Shown here: positions 17,203 through 26,001 of the stretch, piece after piece | Position numbering within the stretch: the stretch's first letter is position 1 | How the letters are laid out: every line of letters starts with the position of its first letter | Source of the DNA: Arthrobacter sp. ISL-72 | Lineage (GTDB): Bacteria > Actinomycetota > Actinomycetes > Actinomycetales > Micrococcaceae | Assembly: GCF_018613755.1 (NCBI RefSeq) | Contig: NZ_JAGGPP010000004.1 | Location: 186,001-250,000 of the forward strand | Direction of reading: 5' to 3' | DNA: 64,000 nucleotides | Position numbers and translations under genes: made by a program | The notes under the pieces: generated by a model | The model's database searches: none | The model's input: the letters and a program-made list of their open reading frames with translations, nothing else | What the model was told of the DNA's origin: nothing

Positions 17203-18093
17203 CTACTTCCGAAGCGCCCTGGTCAGTTCGGCCCGTGCCAGAAGCTCGCTGTCCGACGGATAGGCGACTTCCTCGAGCACCAAGGGGTGCGGGGCGGACA
17301 ACACGGACTTTGCGTCCCGCTTCTGCTCGAGCAGCCGCTCATAGAGCCACCCCGGCTGCTCCTCTCCGGACCCCACGTACAAGGCCGATCCCACCAGGGC
17401 CCGCACCATGTTGTGGCAGAACGCGTCGGCCTGCACCGTGGCAACGATGACGCCGTCACTCCCCCGGGCGAACTCAAAGCGCTGCAGCTCCCGGATGGTG
17501 GTGGACCCCTCCCGTGGCTTGCAGTAGGAACGGAAGTTCTGCAGGCCCAGCAGCTTGGACGCCCCTTCATTCAACAGCGCCACGTCGAGCTGTTCCTTGT
17601 GCCACAGCGTGGAATACCTGCCCAGCGGGTCCCACAGGGCGGGGCCGTCCGCAATGCGGTAGCTGTACCGGCGCCACAGCGCCGAGAACCGCGCGTCGAA
17701 TCCTTCCGGGGCCACGGCGACGATGTGCACCTCGATGGCTCCGGTCAGGTCGCCCAGGCCCCGGCTGAGTGCCCCGCGCAGGCGCCGCAGAAGGGCGACG
17801 GCGGGATCCAGTTCAGCGCCGCGGTTCAGCCCGCGCCACTCGCCTTCGCTGAGATCCAGATGGACCACCTGGCCGCGGGCGTGCACGCCGGCGTCCGTGC
17901 GGCCGGCGACCGTCACCCGCACCTTGCGCCGGATCAGGAGTTCCAGGGCATCCTCGAGGACGCCCTGGACTGTCAGCAGGCCGGGCTGCATTGCCCACCC
18001 GCTGAAAGGGCCGCCGTCGTACGCCAGGTCCAAACGGATACGCAAAAACCCGCCGCCCCCCAAAACGGGGGCAGCGGGTTTCTGGTGGTTCAT
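17203..18093 (-). CDS. truA: tRNA pseudouridine(38-40) synthase TruA
   Basis: A 296-residue protein with the catalytic Asp in AGRTDAGVHARGQ and the TruA blocks LAYDGGPFSGWA, FSALWRRYSYRI, NFRSYCKP and DAFCHNMVRALVG. The ATG at 18091-18093 is preferred because a TAGACT -10 lies 7 bases upstream (leaderless start). The first 16 or so codons are also an intrinsic terminator for rplQ, so a TTG start just after it (at the FLRIRLDLAYDGG block) is the alternative. Convergent with the histidine kinase, 26 bases apart. Confidence 0.88.
   Translation of the reverse strand: MNHQKPAAPVLGGGGFLRIRLDLAYDGGPFSGWAMQPGLLTVQGVLEDALELLIRRKVRVTVAGRTDAGVHARGQVVHLDLSEGEWRGLNRGAELDPAVALLRRLRGALSRGLGDLTGAIEVHIVAVAPEGFDARFSALWRRYSYRIADGPALWDPLGRYSTLWHKEQLDVALLNEGASKLLGLQNFRSYCKPREGSTTIRELQRFEFARGSDGVIVATVQADAFCHNMVRALVGSALYVGSGEEQPGWLYERLLEQKRDAKSVLSAPHPLVLEEVAYPSDSELLARAELTRALRK
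18044..18081 (-). terminator. Intrinsic terminator of the rpoA-rplQ operon, inside the truA 5' end
   Basis: On the minus strand a 15-bp stem (18067-18081 with 18046-18060, one G-T pair) and a 6-base loop are followed by five T (18048-18044). It lies within the predicted first codons of truA. Confidence 0.8.
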
Positions 18094-18108
18094 AGACTTA
18101 AGTCTATG
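18091..18108 (-). promoter_or_regulatory. Perfect 18-bp palindrome with a leaderless-type -10 at truA
   Basis: CATAGACTTAAGTCTATG is its own reverse complement. Its minus-strand TAGACT (18106-18101) is followed by exactly 7 bases and then the truA ATG, the spacing of leaderless actinobacterial transcripts. No good -35 was seen. Confidence 0.45.
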
Positions 18109-18124
18109 CGAAGGATTTAGCGAA

Positions 18125-18682
18125 TTACTTCGCGTCCTTTGCAGACTCGTCGGCCTCGTCAGCAGCTTCCTCAGCGGCCGGAGCCTCGTCGGTTGCAGCC
18201 TCAGCCTCGGGAGCCTCAGCAGCTTCGGTCTCAACGATCTCTGCCTCGGGAGCTTCCTCAGCGGCCGGAGCGGCCTTAGCGGCAGCCTGAGTAGCCTCGG
18301 CTACGACAGCCTGCTTGGCGGAAACCGGGTCAAGCACCAGTTCGATGACAGCCATGGGAGCGTTGTCGCCCTTGCGGTTGCCGATCTTGGTGATGCGGGT
18401 GTAGCCGCCATCGCGGTTCTCCACTGCCTGTGCAATGTCGGTGAACAGCTCGTGGACGACGCCCTTGTTGCTGATCAGGCCGAGTACACGACGGCGGGAA
18501 GCGAGGTCGCCGCGCTTGGCGAAGGTCACCAGGCGCTCTGCGTACGGCTTCAGGCGCTTGGCCTTGGTCACCGTGGTGGTGATCCGCTTGTGCTCGAACA
18601 GTGCTGCTGCCAGGTTCGCGAGCATCAGGCGCTCGTGAGCCGGGCCGCCTCCGAGGCGCGGACCCTTAGTGGGGGTAGGCAT
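18125..18682 (-). CDS. rplQ: 50S ribosomal protein L17
   Basis: A 185-residue protein. Residues 1-120 are L17 ([47 protein letters not shown]). The remaining 60 or so residues are an Ala/Glu-rich acidic tail not found in the roughly 120-residue core family, as in several other ribosomal proteins in this window. Last ribosomal gene of the alpha operon, followed by a strong terminator. Confidence 0.97.
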   Translation of the reverse strand: MPTPTKGPRLGGGPAHERLMLANLAAALFEHKRITTTVTKAKRLKPYAERLVTFAKRGDLASRRRVLGLISNKGVVHELFTDIAQAVENRDGGYTRITKIGNRKGDNAPMAVIELVLDPVSAKQAVVAEATQAAAKAAPAAEEAPEAEIVETEAAEAPEAEAATDEAPAAEEAADEADESAKDAK

Positions 18683-18759
18683 AATTGTTTCTCCTCATAT
18701 GGAAGCCGGTGGGCTGCGCACACCATGGTGCATCCAGCCAGCCGGCCAAGATCTGCTTG

Positions 18760-19770
18760 TTAGAGCTCGTCGTCGCTGAACGCGGCGTCGTCCTCTTCGA
18801 TGGCTGCGGCGCGTGCTGCCAGGTCGAAACCGGGAGGCGAGTCCTTGAGGGACAGACCCAGTTCAACCAGCTTGGCCTTGACCTCGTCGATGGACTTCGC
18901 ACCGAAGTTGCGGATGTCCATCAGGTCAGCCTCGGAGCGGGCAACGAGTTCACCCACGGTGTGGATGCCCTCACGCTTGAGGCAGTTGTAGGAACGGACG
19001 GTGAGGTCCAGATCCTCGATCGGCAGGGCCATGTCAGCTGCCAGGGCAGCGTCAGTCGGCGACGGGCCAATCTCGATACCTTCAGCTGCAGTGTTCAGCT
19101 CGCGGGCCAGACCGAACAGTTCCACCAGGGTGGTGCCTGCGGAAGCAACGGCATCGCGCGGGGCGATGGCCTGCTTGGTCTCGACGTCGACAATCAGCTT
19201 GTCGAAGTCGGTGCGCTGCTCAACACGGGTGGCTTCCACGCGGAAAGTAACCTTCAGCACCGGCGAGTAGATCGAGTCGACCGGGATGCGGCCGATCTCG
19301 GAGTCGCCGGACTTGTTCTGAGCTGCCGAAACGTAGCCGCGGCCGCGCTCGATGGTCAGTTCGAGTTCGAACTTGCCCTTCGAGTTCAGCGTGGCAAGGT
19401 GCAGATCCGGGTTGTGGAATTCGACGCCGGCCGGCGGAGCGATGTCCGCGGCGGTGACGACTCCCGGGCCCTGCTTGCGCAGGTAAGCAACAACCGGCTC
19501 GTCGTGCTCGGAGGAAACCGACAGGCTCTTGATGTTCAGGATGATCTCGGTGACATCTTCCTTGACACCCGGAACCGTGGTGAACTCGTGCAGCACGCCA
19601 TCGATCCGGATGCTGGTTACAGCAGCGCCCGGGATGGAGGAGAGCAGGGTACGGCGGAGGGAGTTTCCGAGAGTGTATCCAAAGCCCGGCTCCAGCGGTT
19701 CAATGATGAAACGGGAGCGGTTTTCGGAGACGACCTCTTCAGAGAGGGTGGGGCGCTGTGCAATGAGCAC
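18760..19770 (-). CDS. rpoA: RNA polymerase alpha subunit
   Basis: A 336-residue protein. The N-terminal dimerisation domain starts [27 protein letters not shown]; the C-terminal domain (about 250-310) includes [22 protein letters not shown] and contacts promoter DNA and activators. GTG start ([12 protein letters not shown]). Unusually for an alpha operon, a strong hairpin and the CCGCTATATGA element lie between rpsK and rpoA. Confidence 0.98.
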   Translation of the reverse strand: MLIAQRPTLSEEVVSENRSRFIIEPLEPGFGYTLGNSLRRTLLSSIPGAAVTSIRIDGVLHEFTTVPGVKEDVTEIILNIKSLSVSSEHDEPVVAYLRKQGPGVVTAADIAPPAGVEFHNPDLHLATLNSKGKFELELTIERGRGYVSAAQNKSGDSEIGRIPVDSIYSPVLKVTFRVEATRVEQRTDFDKLIVDVETKQAIAPRDAVASAGTTLVELFGLARELNTAAEGIEIGPSPTDAALAADMALPIEDLDLTVRSYNCLKREGIHTVGELVARSEADLMDIRNFGAKSIDEVKAKLVELGLSLKDSPPGFDLAARAAAIEEDDAAFSDDEL

Positions 19771-19793
19771 TTAGGTTTCCTTTCGGCGAGCAT

Positions 19794-19804
19794 CCGCTAT
19801 ATGA
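19794..19804 (-). repeat. CCGCTATATGA element, copy upstream of rpoA
   Basis: Exact 11-mer (minus strand TCATATAGCGG) 24 bases upstream of the rpoA start. The same 11-mer occurs twice upstream of rpoB (59950, 60036). On the minus strand it contains TATAGC, a possible -10, with TTTCCA 17 bases before it. Confidence 0.6.
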
Positions 19805-19851
19805 CGCAACACAGGTGGTGGAAATTCGGTCTGAAGACTTAACGCGGCTGG

Positions 19852-19882
19852 GCTTGCCCGGACCGTGACGGTCCGGGCAAGC
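19852..19882 (-). terminator. Perfect 14-bp hairpin between rpsK and rpoA
   Basis: GCTTGCCCGGACCG (19852-19865) pairs with 19869-19882 around TGA. No T-run follows on the minus strand. It may attenuate, be processed, or protect the message end. Confidence 0.55.
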
Positions 19883-19900
19883 TCCGGCTGGTGAAAAGCC

Positions 19901-20302
19901 TTAGACGCGGCGGCGCTTCGGCGGACGGCAGCCGTTGTGGGCGCTGGGGGTTACGTCCTGGATGGACCCAACCTCGAGGCCAGCGGCCTGCAGTGAACGG
20001 ATTGCGGTCTCGCGTCCGGATCCCGGTCCCTTGACGAATACGTCAACCTTGCGCATACCGTGCTCCTGCGCACGCTTTGCAGCAGCTTCGGCAGCCATCT
20101 GGGCAGCGAACGGGGTGGACTTACGTGAGCCCTTGAAGCCAACCTCACCTGAGGAAGCCCAAGAGATAACAGCACCGTTCGGGTCCGTGATGGACACGAT
20201 GGTGTTGTTAAAGGTGCTCTTGATGTGCGCCTGGCCCAGCGCGATATTCTTCTTGTCCTTCTTACGCGGCTTGCGAACCGCGCCACGAGTCTTCGGGGGC
20301 AT
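19901..20302 (-). CDS. rpsK: 30S ribosomal protein S11
   Basis: A 133-residue protein of normal length with S11 hallmarks [30 protein letters not shown] and the C-terminal [15 protein letters not shown]. Platform protein of the small subunit. Sits between rpsM and rpoA. Confidence 0.97.
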   Translation of the reverse strand: MPPKTRGAVRKPRKKDKKNIALGQAHIKSTFNNTIVSITDPNGAVISWASSGEVGFKGSRKSTPFAAQMAAEAAAKRAQEHGMRKVDVFVKGPGSGRETAIRSLQAAGLEVGSIQDVTPSAHNGCRPPKRRRV

Positions 20303-20347
20303 TATTTCTCCTACAGAAAGTTTATTGGGGGAAAGCCAACGCTATTT

Positions 20348-20725
20348 TTAGCGTCCGGCCTTCTTCTTGCCGGCGACGGTACGCTTCGGGCCCTTGCGGG
20401 TACGTGCGTTGGTCTTCGTACGCTGACCGCGTACGGGCAGGCCCTTGCGGTGACGCAGGCCTTCGTAGCTGCCGATTTCAACCTTGCGGCGGATGTCAGC
20501 GGCCACTTCGCGGCGAAGGTCACCCTCAACCTTGTAGTTGCCTTCAATGTAGTCACGCAGCTCAACCAGCTGCGCGTCCGTCAGGTCCTTGACCCGAACG
20601 TCAGCGCTGATGCCGGTAGCAGCCAGGGTTTCGTGTGCACGGGTCTTGCCCACGCCGTAGATGTAAGTAAGCGCAATTTCCAGCCGCTTTTCGCGGGGAA
20701 TGTCTACGCCAGCGAGACGAGCCAT
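20348..20725 (-). CDS. rpsM: 30S ribosomal protein S13
   Basis: A 125-residue protein of standard length, [26 protein letters not shown] at the start and a basic tail ([17 protein letters not shown]). S13 contacts the 23S rRNA and the P-site tRNA. The 182-base gap before it (towards rpmJ) holds a small hairpin CCGCACT-TTC-AGTGCGG (20770-20786) and no gene. Confidence 0.97.
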   Translation of the reverse strand: MARLAGVDIPREKRLEIALTYIYGVGKTRAHETLAATGISADVRVKDLTDAQLVELRDYIEGNYKVEGDLRREVAADIRRKVEIGSYEGLRHRKGLPVRGQRTKTNARTRKGPKRTVAGKKKAGR

Positions 20726-20907
20726 AGTGGCGTACTCCTTGTATAAACCGGAGGTCGTAGGCAGTACACCCGCACTTTCAGTGCGGCCCCAGCCTCCGAC
20801 CGGGGGTTAGCTGTCCGGACTCTTTCGAGCTCAATGTTCCAGATCAGCTTGTGCTGCCTTTATTTACTTGCGTGGGTTAGCAACCCCAGGGTTTCCCGTG
20901 AAGGAAA

Positions 20908-21021
20908 TTAGCCCTGGCGCTGCTTGTGGCGCGGGTTCTCGCAGATCACCATGACCCGGCCATTACGGCGGATCACTTTGCACTTTTCGCAGATCTGCTT
21001 GACGCTCGGCTTGACCTTCAT
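20908..21021 (-). CDS. rpmJ: 50S ribosomal protein L36 (zinc-binding form)
   Basis: A 37-residue protein read on the minus strand: [15 protein letters not shown] at the start and [12 protein letters not shown] at the end. It carries the Cys-x2-Cys and Cys-x4-His pattern of the C+ (zinc-binding) form. It is in the standard place between infA and rpsM. Confidence 0.95.
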   Translation of the reverse strand: MKVKPSVKQICEKCKVIRRNGRVMVICENPRHKQRQG

Positions 21022-21090
21022 GGCGTTCCTTTGCGTGTTGCAGTTGGTCTACTGGCCCGGCCTTCGGCTGTTGCTCTGGCCGCCCAGTGT

Positions 21091-21312
21091 TTACTTGTAG
21101 CGGTAGACGATACGACCACGTGTGAGGTCGTACGGGCTCAGCTCCACCACTACCCGGTCCTCAGGGAGAATCCTGATGTAGTGCTGGCGCATTTTTCCAG
21201 AGATGTGCGCCAGAACGATGTGCTTGTTGGTGAGCTCAACGCGAAACATCGCATTAGGCAGCGCCTCAGTCACAACGCCCTCGATCTCAATGACCCCGTC
21301 CTTCTTGGCCAT
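21091..21312 (-). CDS. infA: Translation initiation factor IF-1
   Basis: A 73-residue S1-like OB-fold protein, the usual size: [20 protein letters not shown], then [19 protein letters not shown] and [17 protein letters not shown]. It blocks the A site during initiation. First gene of the infA-rpmJ-rpsM-rpsK-rpoA-rplQ operon, behind a good promoter at 21441-21469. Confidence 0.97.
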   Translation of the reverse strand: MAKKDGVIEIEGVVTEALPNAMFRVELTNKHIVLAHISGKMRQHYIRILPEDRVVVELSPYDLTRGRIVYRYK

Positions 21313-21440
21313 ACCCTCCGCTAACTGTTGTTGTCACAGCCTTCCGATTGGCACCGGACATGACTGCGAACGTTTTTGATTGATTGGCTTCCGCCTTACG
21401 ACCGCAAAAGGGCGCAAACAGGGCAGACAACCAACAGACA

Positions 21441-21469
21441 ACACTACGCCATCTTGGCAGGAATGTTAA
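21441..21469 (-). promoter_or_regulatory. Promoter of the infA operon
   Basis: Minus strand TTAACA (21469-21464), 17-base spacer, TAGTGT (21446-21441). The -35 overlaps the stop codon of the preceding peptidase gene. Leader of about 120 bases to infA. Confidence 0.55.
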
Positions 21470-22503
21470 ATCGGACCATGGTAGCGCACTACCGGGCCGT
21501 ACGCAGCAATCTCCCCCGCCGGAGTTGTGACACTTCCAGCCCGGGACACGCCGTCCAGGATGGCTTCGGTCACGACGTCGGCTGCCGCGCTCTGCAATGA
21601 AATGAGGTCGAACGGCCGGGGCAACCCGCTGCCCAGGTCCAGTTCGACGGCGCCCGTGGCCAGGCAGAATACGGTGTCCCCGTCCGCCAACGTATGGGAC
21701 GGATTCAGCGCCCGGGCAAGGCCGGCATGGGCGGCCGAGGCGGTCCGCTTGCAGTCCGCCTTGCTCAGGACGGCATTGGTAGCGACGACGACGAGGGTTG
21801 TGTTGAGGGGTGTGCCCTCTGCTGCTTCCGCCGCAACAGCCGAAACCCTCGGCGTGCTCGCTCCTTCGTCGCTTAGACGCACGCTGCCGGGTTCCGCCCG
21901 TGGCGTCGATGTGCCCAAAGGTAACCCCAGGGCGTTTACCACTGCCAGGGCTCCGATAGTTATCCCGTTTTCCAAGGTGATGGAGGCCGTGCCGACTCCA
22001 CCTTTGTATTTTCCCCGGCCGATGACCGCTCCGGTGCCGGCTCCCACGTTGCCGCGTTCGACGTCGTGACCTTCCGGTTGGGCGGCAGCGGCGGCAGTTG
22101 CCGCGTAGCCCATCTCCTCGTCCGGGCGGGCGGAAAAGTCACCGCCGCGACCCAGGTCGAAGATGCCCGCCGCTGGGACGATCGGCACGAGGCCACCTAG
22201 GACCGGGAAGCCCCTGCCGTCCTCCTCGCACCACCGCTGGGCACCACGCGCTGTGACCAGCCCAAAGGCACTACCGCCGGTGAGCACCACGGCGTCCACG
22301 CGCTGCGAGAGCGTGGTGGGATCCAGGGCGTCGGTTTCGAATGTAGCCGGACCGCCGCCGCGGACGTCCACGGAACCCACGGTCCCGGGCGGCGGCAGCA
22401 CGACGGTCACTCCGGTGAGCCACCCGCCGTCGGACTTCTGCTGGTGCCCCACCCGGATGCCTGGCACGTCGGTGATCTTTCCCTGCGCTCCCATGGCTCC
22501 CAT
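21466..22503 (-). CDS. P1 (S58) family N-terminal-nucleophile peptidase, DmpA/NylC type
   Basis: A 345-residue protein: ITDVPGIRVGH at the N-terminus, VLTGGSAFGL, GNVGAGTGAVIGRGKYKGGVG, and LNTTLVVVATNA. In this family a precursor cleaves itself before a Ser or Thr that becomes the nucleophile; here Asn-Thr in LNTTLVVVATN is the predicted cut site. Known members are aminopeptidases or amide hydrolases (DmpA, BapA, NylC); the substrate cannot be read. It starts 12 bases after map, so it is probably the last gene of the ole-like operon's transcript. Confidence 0.8.
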   Translation of the reverse strand: MGAMGAQGKITDVPGIRVGHQQKSDGGWLTGVTVVLPPPGTVGSVDVRGGGPATFETDALDPTTLSQRVDAVVLTGGSAFGLVTARGAQRWCEEDGRGFPVLGGLVPIVPAAGIFDLGRGGDFSARPDEEMGYAATAAAAAQPEGHDVERGNVGAGTGAVIGRGKYKGGVGTASITLENGITIGALAVVNALGLPLGTSTPRAEPGSVRLSDEGASTPRVSAVAAEAAEGTPLNTTLVVVATNAVLSKADCKRTASAAHAGLARALNPSHTLADGDTVFCLATGAVELDLGSGLPRPFDLISLQSAAADVVTEAILDGVSRAGSVTTPAGEIAAYGPVVRYHGPI

Positions 22504-22515
22504 TGTGGTGCCTCG

Positions 22516-23343
22516 CTACGGGACCGGAACCGGCACCACGCCCAGGGGCGCAAGGCGCTCCGCACCGCCGTCGGGAGCGGAAAGCACCCAGATGCCCTTC
22601 TCATGGACGGCCACCGAGTGCTCCCACTGGCACGAGCGCTTGCCGTCGGTGGTCACCACGGTCCATTCGTCGTCGAGCACGGCCGTCTCGATGCTGCCGC
22701 GGACCAGCATGGGCTCGATGGCCAGGCACAGCCCGGGGCGGATCTTGGGGCCGCGATGGCTGGTGCGGTAGTTCAGCACGTCCGGTGCCATGTGCATCTC
22801 CGAGCCGATGCCGTGGCCCACGTAGTCTTCGAGGATGCCCAGCGGTTTGCCCTGCACGGAGGAGACGTAGTCGTCCACGGCGTTGCCGACGTCCCCCACG
22901 AATTTTCCGGTGGCAAGCGCGGCGATGCCCCGCCACATGGCTTCCTCCGTGACCTCGGACAGCCGGACGTCCTCCGGGTCCGGGGTCCCCACAATGACGG
23001 TGCGGGCCGAATCGGAATGCCAGCCGTCCACGATTGCGCCGCCGTCGATCGAGATGATGTCGCCGTCCTGGAGCACACGGTCACCCGGGATCCCGTGGAC
23101 CACTTCCTCGTTGACCGATGTGCAGATGGTGGCCGGGAACCCGTGGTAGCCCAGGAAGTTGGACTTGGCGCCCGCTTCATCCAGGACTGCACGGAAGACC
23201 GCGTCCAGCTGGGCTGTGGTGGTGCCGGGAGTTGCCGCCGCAACAGCAGCGTCCAGGGCCCGGCTCAGGACAAGGCCGGCCTCGTGCATGGTGCGCATTT
23301 GGGCGTTGGTCTTGTATTCGATGCGGGGCTGTCCGAATGCCAT
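22516..23343 (-). CDS. map: Methionine aminopeptidase, type I
   Basis: A 275-residue enzyme removing the start methionine from new proteins. Metal ligands are visible in IDGGAIVDGWHSDSART (two Asp region), GHGIGSEMH (His), EPMLVRG (Glu) and QWEHSVAVHEKG (Glu); the substrate His lies in LGYHGFPATICTSVNEEVVHG. It normally follows adk directly. Here it follows the OleD-like gene by 7 bases, and its ribosome site TGAGGT overlaps that gene's stop codon, so it is translated from the biosynthetic operon message unless an internal promoter exists. Confidence 0.96.
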   Translation of the reverse strand: MAFGQPRIEYKTNAQMRTMHEAGLVLSRALDAAVAAATPGTTTAQLDAVFRAVLDEAGAKSNFLGYHGFPATICTSVNEEVVHGIPGDRVLQDGDIISIDGGAIVDGWHSDSARTVIVGTPDPEDVRLSEVTEEAMWRGIAALATGKFVGDVGNAVDDYVSSVQGKPLGILEDYVGHGIGSEMHMAPDVLNYRTSHRGPKIRPGLCLAIEPMLVRGSIETAVLDDEWTVVTTDGKRSCQWEHSVAVHEKGIWVLSAPDGGAERLAPLGVVPVPVP

Positions 23344-23350
23344 GTATACC

Positions 23351-24292
23351 TCAGTACTTCGTCTTGCGGGCGGGATGCGCTGATCCCAGGTCTCCTATCC
23401 ATTGTCCCGCACCTGCGAAGCTGCTCTGGACGGGATCAATTCCGAGCTCCTCCCGCAGCCGGCGCGTGCAGTAGGTGCGCTCGAAGCCGAGCTGGCTGAC
23501 GGCGTAGCGGGTGAGGCGCGGCTGCTTCCGCGTTACGCCGGCCACCGCGTCGAGCGACGCCGCCAGCGCCATTGCTGCGCGCACCGGAATAAAGCCGAGT
23601 TCGACGTCGGCCCGGCCGGTGGCGTCCAGGACCTCCCGCAGGACTGCGCCCAGGGCGACGGGACGGCGGTCGGCCACATTCACGGGGCCGGTGATGTCCG
23701 ACGTGCAGGCGGCAAGCACTGCCCCCACAAGGTTGCCGATGGACGTGAGCTGGTGCCGGACGTCCGGGCCACCGACGCTCAGGAGCCGGCCATGGTTCAC
23801 GTTGCTGATGAGGCGGGGCAAAAGCGTCCTGTCGCCCGGCCCGTAGACGCCGTGCGGCCTGAGGATCAGTGCATTTCCATGCCGGAGTGCTGCGGCCTCA
23901 GCAAGCGCCTTCGAACTGGCGTAGGCGTTCAGATACCGGCCCGCCGCCGGTTCCTCCGGACGGTCCACGCACGGCTGCCACCAGGGATAGATGCTGGAAC
24001 TGGAAATGTGCACCAGACGGACACGCGGGAAGGTCGCGGCCACAGCTTCCGTTCCGTGCACGTTGACGCGGTGGAACAGTTCAGCGGGACCCCAGTCCGC
24101 GACGTGCGCAGCGGCATGCACGACGGCGTCGACGTCCGGCGGCGACGGCGGTTTTCCGGCGCCAAGGTCCCACACACTGAGTCCCGGCAGGGGGCGCCGG
24201 CCATACCCGAGCACCTCCCAGCCACGTTCCTCGGCTGCCGCGGCCACCGCTCCACCCACAAAACCGCTGGCCCCGGTCACTGCGATCCTCAT
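23351..24292 (-). CDS. OleD-like NAD(P)-dependent epimerase/reductase
   Basis: A 313-residue extended short-chain dehydrogenase: GASGFVGGAVAAAAEERG (dinucleotide-binding), catalytic Tyr-x3-Lys in YASSKALAEA, and LRPHGVYGPGDRTLLPRLI, the pattern of the 3-beta-HSD/OleD group. OleD reduces the beta-keto acid made by OleA to the beta-hydroxy acid. Its ATG overlaps the stop of the OleC-like gene (ATGA). Assignment as OleD-like rests on motif and neighbours; another sterol- or sugar-type reductase is possible. Confidence 0.75.
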   Translation of the reverse strand: MRIAVTGASGFVGGAVAAAAEERGWEVLGYGRRPLPGLSVWDLGAGKPPSPPDVDAVVHAAAHVADWGPAELFHRVNVHGTEAVAATFPRVRLVHISSSSIYPWWQPCVDRPEEPAAGRYLNAYASSKALAEAAALRHGNALILRPHGVYGPGDRTLLPRLISNVNHGRLLSVGGPDVRHQLTSIGNLVGAVLAACTSDITGPVNVADRRPVALGAVLREVLDATGRADVELGFIPVRAAMALAASLDAVAGVTRKQPRLTRYAVSQLGFERTYCTRRLREELGIDPVQSSFAGAGQWIGDLGSAHPARKTKY

Positions 24293-26001
24293 CCGTGCGC
24301 GCCCGGCTGACCGGCGAACAGTGCCCGCAGGGCAACCCGGTCCGGCTTGCGGTGCCTGCCCGCGGCCGGAAGCTTGGCCATGATTTCTATCCGGTCAGGC
24401 AGGGCGGATTCGTCGATGAGTTTGGGGAGACTCCTCTGGAGCGTCCGCAGCAATGCCGCGTGCCCCTGGCCGGGCAGCGGTTCGACGGCAAGCCACATGG
24501 CTTCGTCCCCGATGCCGTCCGGGACGCCCACCATGACGGCCTGGCCCACGCCCTCGATGCCGGTGATCACGGGCTCGTACAGGCCAGGATAGATGTTGGT
24601 CTTCCCGCGGATGATCATGTCCTTCTTGCGCCCGAGCAGGACCAGGCGCGGAGTTCCGGCCGGGCTGCCGGCGCCAGCTGTGCCGGCCGTGGCGCCCGGG
24701 GAGCCCGTGGCGCCGGGGGCAGAGTCCACCCGCACCAGGTCTCCGGTGGCGTGCTCGTCCATCGTGTCCTCGCCGAGGTAACCCAGGCACATGTTCGGTC
24801 CGGAGACGATCAGTTCGTGGTCGTCAGCTACACGGTACCCGACGCCGGGAAGGGGCTCGCCCAGGTAGTCTCCCTCCCCCGATCCATCGGGTGCCCTGAA
24901 CTCCGCCGTACGGCCGGAGGCGAAGTCCAGCTTCTCCCGGCCGTCTGCAATGGCGATGGGCAGCACCTCCGTCATGCCGTATATGCAGTGGAAGCGGACC
25001 CCGGACAGAAGCCGGGAAGCCCGGCCGAGGAAGGAGGCCAGGACGGGGGCGGCACCGAGCATCACGGTGGTCAGGGTGGCGGGCCATGAGAGCCGGCCCG
25101 CTTCGACGGCGTCGAGGATCGGCGCCAGCTGCGAAGGGACAAGGAAAACATGCGTGGCGGCCCCATGCCCCTTCGATGCTCCAAGCTCGGCCGCAAACCG
25201 CAGCGGATCGATCGTGGCGGACAGACCATATGAAGGCATGGTCCAATGGGCGCCCGCGATCAGCGCAGGCAGCCCCATCATCAGTTGCTCCGAATGGATC
25301 CGGTTACCGGCGGCGAAAGTGCAGCGGGTGCTGAGCTGGCTGAAGCCGGCCGCCAGGGTCCCACGGCTGTGCACCACACCTTTCGGCTGGCCGGTGGTGC
25401 CGGAGGTGAAGATGATCACCGCTTCCTGGCCGGGCGCCGCCTCCACCGGCGGCATGGCACCGTGATCCCTGTCTGATTCGGCGCCGCGCAGGGACCGGAT
25501 ATTCGCGGATTTCAGCGGGACACCCGGCAGCCAGGGACCGGAATGGTAATGCCGGACCTCCATCGCGGCGTAGTCCGGCAGCAGCAGGCCGCGCCGGCGG
25601 GCCAGCGGCCGGAGCGGGCCCCGGGCGCTGAGCGCATAGAGAAGCGACTCAGACGCGGCCCACCGCGGAGATGCCAGCGCCGTCCTGTTCCTGAAGAGCT
25701 CCGGTCCCACCCCCGGATCGATGAACACGATGGCGCCGCCTGCCCGTACGGCGGCCAGCGCCAGGGTAAACGCGGCCGGACCGGGCCGGACGGAAAACAG
25801 GAGCCGCTCCCCCGGCCCGAAACCGTCCTTCCGCAGGCCCGCGGCTGTGGATTCGATCCCGGCGGCAAGTTTCCGGTAACTGATGGTCTTGCCCGGCCTG
25901 CCGTTGCGCTTGCCGGGTGCGGTGACCGCAGGATAGTCCGGGTACTTGGCCGCGGCATCGTAAACGGCGGCGATCAGGTCCTGTCCGCTGTCAGTTCCCA
26001 C
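24289..26001 (-). CDS. OleC-like AMP-dependent synthetase (beta-lactone synthetase type)
   Basis: A 570-residue ANL-superfamily enzyme: P-loop IIFTSGTTGQPKGVVHSRG, A5 motif IYGMTEVLPIAIADGRE, hinge GRKKDMIIRGKTNIYP, and a late Lys in GRHRKPDRVA. The YG-TE-LPxA-xxGRE block resembles OleC, which adenylates beta-hydroxy acids and closes the beta-lactone. No alpha/beta-hydrolase (OleB) domain is fused at either end. An Ala/Gly/Thr-rich low-complexity insert (about residues 428-452) precedes the hinge. The GTG start follows TTGGAG and overlaps the P450 end by 11 bases. Confidence 0.75.
   Translation of the reverse strand: MGTDSGQDLIAAVYDAAAKYPDYPAVTAPGKRNGRPGKTISYRKLAAGIESTAAGLRKDGFGPGERLLFSVRPGPAAFTLALAAVRAGGAIVFIDPGVGPELFRNRTALASPRWAASESLLYALSARGPLRPLARRRGLLLPDYAAMEVRHYHSGPWLPGVPLKSANIRSLRGAESDRDHGAMPPVEAAPGQEAVIIFTSGTTGQPKGVVHSRGTLAAGFSQLSTRCTFAAGNRIHSEQLMMGLPALIAGAHWTMPSYGLSATIDPLRFAAELGASKGHGAATHVFLVPSQLAPILDAVEAGRLSWPATLTTVMLGAAPVLASFLGRASRLLSGVRFHCIYGMTEVLPIAIADGREKLDFASGRTAEFRAPDGSGEGDYLGEPLPGVGYRVADDHELIVSGPNMCLGYLGEDTMDEHATGDLVRVDSAPGATGSPGATAGTAGAGSPAGTPRLVLLGRKKDMIIRGKTNIYPGLYEPVITGIEGVGQAVMVGVPDGIGDEAMWLAVEPLPGQGHAALLRTLQRSLPKLIDESALPDRIEIMAKLPAAGRHRKPDRVALRALFAGQPGAHG

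Noticed and set aside
24289..26001. Possible OleB (alpha/beta-hydrolase) domain fused to the OleC-like enzyme, as in some actinobacteria
   Set aside because: The protein is a single ANL enzyme from near its start; no nucleophile elbow or hydrolase region is present.
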